This document shows, one piece after another, positions 61,889 to 64,000 of a stretch of DNA of 64,000 nucleotides. Source of the DNA: Cytobacillus dafuensis (lineage in GTDB: Bacteria > Bacillota > Bacilli > Bacillales > Cytobacillaceae); the NCBI RefSeq assembly GCF_007995155.1, contig NZ_CP042593.1, positions 4,258,001-4,322,000 on the forward strand, given 5' to 3'. The notes below the pieces were generated by a model. It had not been told where the DNA came from. It searched no databases and saw only the letters and a list, made by a program, of their open reading frames with translations. The position numbers and the translations under genes were made by a program. The stretch's first letter is position 1. Each line of letters starts with the position of its first letter.

Positions 61889-62380
61889 TTATAGTTTTTT
61901 AACCCTAATTGGACTTACCATTAAGAGTGCGAGAATTAAGGTAATCCATGCATTACTATATGAAAAAAACCCCATACCCGCTAATGACAATCCAGCAGCT
62001 GGAATTGGTAATCCTTTAAAATACCCAATAGTTGGTTTAACACTAAACTTCGCTAATCTTAATGCCCCCATCGTTGGAAAAAGGATAAATGCTAAAGAAG
62101 TTAAAATTGATGGGGATGCTATCGAATGAAAAAGAAGTGCTGGAGCAACTCCGAAACTAACAATATCAGCTAAGGAATCTAATTCTACGCCAAATTCACT
62201 GTTCACTTTTAATTTTCTCGCAATCCTTCCATCAAGAAGATCTAGAACAGCTGATAAGAAAATAAAAATGGAGGCTACTTCCAAAACTCCACTCATATTA
62301 AAGGTAATTGAAATTACACCGCATAATAAATTTCCAATCGTAAATAAATTAGGAACAACTTTTACTATCCGATTAAACAA
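61889..62380 (-). CDS. pssA: CDP-diacylglycerol-serine O-phosphatidyltransferase
   Basis: A 163-aa membrane enzyme that makes phosphatidylserine from CDP-diacylglycerol and serine. The CDP-alcohol phosphotransferase signature is complete: Asp50-Gly51, Ala54-Arg55, Gly64, Asp68 and Asp72 (DGRIARKLKVNSEFGVELDS then LAD). Slightly shorter than the usual Bacillus PssA. It stands alone; psd is not next to it within the window. Confidence 0.88.
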   Translation of the reverse strand: MFNRIVKVVPNLFTIGNLLCGVISITFNMSGVLEVASIFIFLSAVLDLLDGRIARKLKVNSEFGVELDSLADIVSFGVAPALLFHSIASPSILTSLAFILFPTMGALRLAKFSVKPTIGYFKGLPIPAAGLSLAGMGFFSYSNAWITLILALLMVSPIRVKKL

Positions 62381-62459
62381 GACAGCTCCCCCCTAACGTT
62401 TCCCTCCGCAATTAAATAGTATTTCTATTTATTCGCTTTCTATCCTTAAAGATTCTAAA

Positions 62460-62738
62460 TAAAGTGAAACTTCCATCAGTGGGGGTTTTTCGACGCACAG
62501 GACGTGCTAGTGCCGACGTTGCCACAGGACGTGGCGTTCTTAGTCGGCTTTCATCCCCCACTGATGGTTAGTTGCGGCCCACAGGAAGTGGGTCACGCAG
62601 ACGTTGCCACACGATGTGGCGCTTTTAGTCTGTGTTCCTTTTATGGGCCTTTACGGGCAGTTGATCCCCCACTTAGGTTTCTTTAATTCTCTCGCAACCT
62701 TGAAGTGGGGGTCTTACTGCCCGTTAATCTGCGATAAA
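62460..62738 (+). mobile_element. Two-hairpin element, copy E (longest, duplicated inner module)
   Basis: TAAAGTGAAACTTCCATCAG at the left, AATCTGCGATAAA at the right. The loop of the left hairpin carries an extra 60 bp (GCACAGGACGTGCT, GCCACAGGACGTGGC) resembling the module found between the two end hairpins, so this copy holds two modules. Confidence 0.85.
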
Positions 62739-62811
62739 AATTGGCGCAAATACGCTATTCCTTTACTTTTATTTCTAATACTATGGAGCGAATTTTGTAT
62801 TTGTTTTTCAT

Positions 62812-62839
62812 TTTAATGGATTATTAATCTTTTATTAAG
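62812..62839. promoter_or_regulatory. Putative response-regulator operator, copy 2, ahead of the RND gene
   Basis: TTAATGGATTA, TTAATCTTTTA, TTAAG: the same three half-sites at 11-bp period as 61773-61800, 127 bp upstream of the RND start. Confidence 0.6.
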
Positions 62840-62966
62840 GGAACGTACAAGTGCATTTTATATACTTAACATGCCCAATCTGATAGGAGCATTATTCTTG
62901 AATTTGCTGCAGAGAACGATAAGACAATTGGGTTTATTTTAAATAAGTGATTGGGGATGCTCGAAA

Positions 62967-64000
62967 ATGAGAAGATTAGTAGAGGCAACCATGCAAAGAG
63001 CCATTCTTATGATAGTATGTGTTGTTATTATTTTGGCTTGGGGGGGTATTTCTGCTTACCAGATGCAACGAGATTATTTGCCTGGAATAAACAATACCAC
63101 CCTTTCAGTTAGTATGAGAGTACCTGGGTATCAAGCAGCGCAAGTGAAACAACAGGTTACTGATAGTCTGGCAAGTGCCGTTAAATCTGTGGATGGTTTA
63201 TCTAATGTTGAAACCACTTCTTATGACGGTGGATTATTTATGAGTTTGTATTTTCCGATGGATACAGACATGAAACAAGCGGAAGATCAAGTGAATAAAG
63301 CATTGGCAAATGCAGATCTTCCACCAACCATAACAAGCACTCCTTCGGTAACACGGTTAACAACTAGCTCATTCCCAATTTTGACTTACAGTGTGACAAG
63401 TTCAAAATTAGATGAAACAACACTTCGCTCGACCGCTACGCAGGAAATTGTTAAACAATTAAAATCTGTTCCTGGTGTATCGGATGTATCCGTAATTGGG
63501 GGAGCAAAAGATGGATATGTATTAACTATCCGCATGAAAGACCTAGTGAAAAACGGATTAACATTAGATGATGTAAATAAACAATTTTCAATGTCCATCC
63601 CAAGCATGCCTCAGGGGAATATTGTAAACAACCAATTATCAATACCAGTATCTTTTGATGGGTTACCATTAACTGAGCAGCAAATGGAAAACGCAACAAT
63701 TAAGAATAAGGATGGAAAAGCGATTCCTGTATCAGCTTTTGGTACCATAACGCATTCCTTAAATGACGTTAAAACAGTCTCCAGAACAAATGGAGCACCA
63801 AGTGTTACTTTAAATGTCATCAAATCACCATCAGCTAATATTACAGATGTTGCCGATCAAGTAAAGGAACGTGTTTCACACCTTCACTTGGAGACGGTAA
63901 ATCCAAAAGATGTTTCGTTCCAAGTTTTACTTGACCGAGAAAAAGAATTAAACAGCTCACTCCTCGGATTAGTTCGAGAAGGATTACTTGGCTGCTTATT
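62967..64000 (+). CDS. RND-family efflux pump (SwrC/AcrB-like), N-terminal part, cut by window edge
   Basis: 344 codons are open to the window edge from ATG 62967 (GGGGATG upstream). Helix 1 at about residues 10-30 (ILMIVCVVIILAWGGISAY) is followed by the DYLPGINNTTLSVSM start of the periplasmic-type porter domain, TDSLASAVKSVDGLSNVETTS and VPGVSDVSVIGG. Gram-positive homologues such as SwrC export lipopeptides or other amphiphiles. Element copy E lies upstream, between pssA and this gene. Confidence 0.88.
   Translation, partial: MRRLVEATMQRAILMIVCVVIILAWGGISAYQMQRDYLPGINNTTLSVSMRVPGYQAAQVKQQVTDSLASAVKSVDGLSNVETTSYDGGLFMSLYFPMDTDMKQAEDQVNKALANADLPPTITSTPSVTRLTTSSFPILTYSVTSSKLDETTLRSTATQEIVKQLKSVPGVSDVSVIGGAKDGYVLTIRMKDLVKNGLTLDDVNKQFSMSIPSMPQGNIVNNQLSIPVSFDGLPLTEQQMENATIKNKDGKAIPVSAFGTITHSLNDVKTVSRTNGAPSVTLNVIKSPSANITDVADQVKERVSHLHLETVNPKDVSFQVLLDREKELNSSLLGLVREGLLGCL

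Overview
The window looks like a chromosomal segment of a low-GC, endospore-forming member of the Bacillaceae; the genus cannot be fixed by eye. The reasons are strong AGGAGG ribosome sites with frequent TTG/GTG starts, the sporulation-type diadenylate cyclase CdaS, an S-box (SAM-I) riboswitch ahead of metNPQ, SLH-domain and Vpr-like secreted proteins, a BsuPI/Ipi-type inhibitor, and two Bacillus-style dispersed repeat families.

Layout. 1-7 kb: tail of a flavin monooxygenase, a small unknown gene, a uridine-kinase-like P-loop protein, an S-layer-anchored YcdB protein, a membrane-anchored alpha/beta hydrolase, a bacterial PH-domain protein and a short UvrC homologue whose start appears frameshifted. 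7-15 kb: paired SMR exporters, a HAD phosphatase, then a six-gene operon on the minus strand (lipoprotein, alkaline-phosphatase-superfamily enzyme, two permeases, ATPase, DeoR regulator) for an unknown, probably phosphorus-containing, solute. 15-36 kb: a secreted-protease island with four very large S8 subtilases (one with cohesin/dockerin-like modules, a tandem pair with an EF-hand-like loop, one actinobacterial in type), an Ipi-like inhibitor and a NarL-type two-component system. All four protease genes carry a similar 16-bp box at an almost constant distance from a -10-like hexamer. The fourth protease, an orphan dockerin tail and the inhibitor sit between two copies of the 3' end of the response-regulator gene, so this block looks like an insertion.

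36-42 kb: S-box-controlled metNPQ with an M20 amidohydrolase, cdaS with a sigma-G-like promoter, a decayed DMT transporter and a glutathione peroxidase. 42-50 kb: a DMSO-reductase-type molybdoenzyme operon (chaperone, Tat-exported catalytic subunit, FeS subunit, anchor) preceded by an exact TGTGA-N6-TCACA Fnr-type box, then an orphan FeS protein, a PucR regulator and the stub of a second molybdoenzyme. 50-54 kb: a secreted 5'-nucleotidase in which a Bacillus-like signal peptide is joined to a GC-rich, actinobacterial-looking enzyme, facing a secreted metallophosphoesterase. 54-64 kb: an unknown secreted protein, an isochorismatase-like hydrolase, an MBL-fold hydrolase, an MFS exporter, an OmpR-type two-component system, pssA and the start of an RND efflux pump. 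A 28-bp operator-like sequence is shared between the regions upstream of that two-component system and the RND gene.

Five copies of a roughly 160-280 bp two-hairpin element (near 28.3, 36.2, 55.8, 59.1 and 62.6 kb) resemble non-autonomous IS200/IS605-type elements. One copy interrupts the duplicated response-regulator fragment, so the intact gene gives an unoccupied comparison site in the same window.
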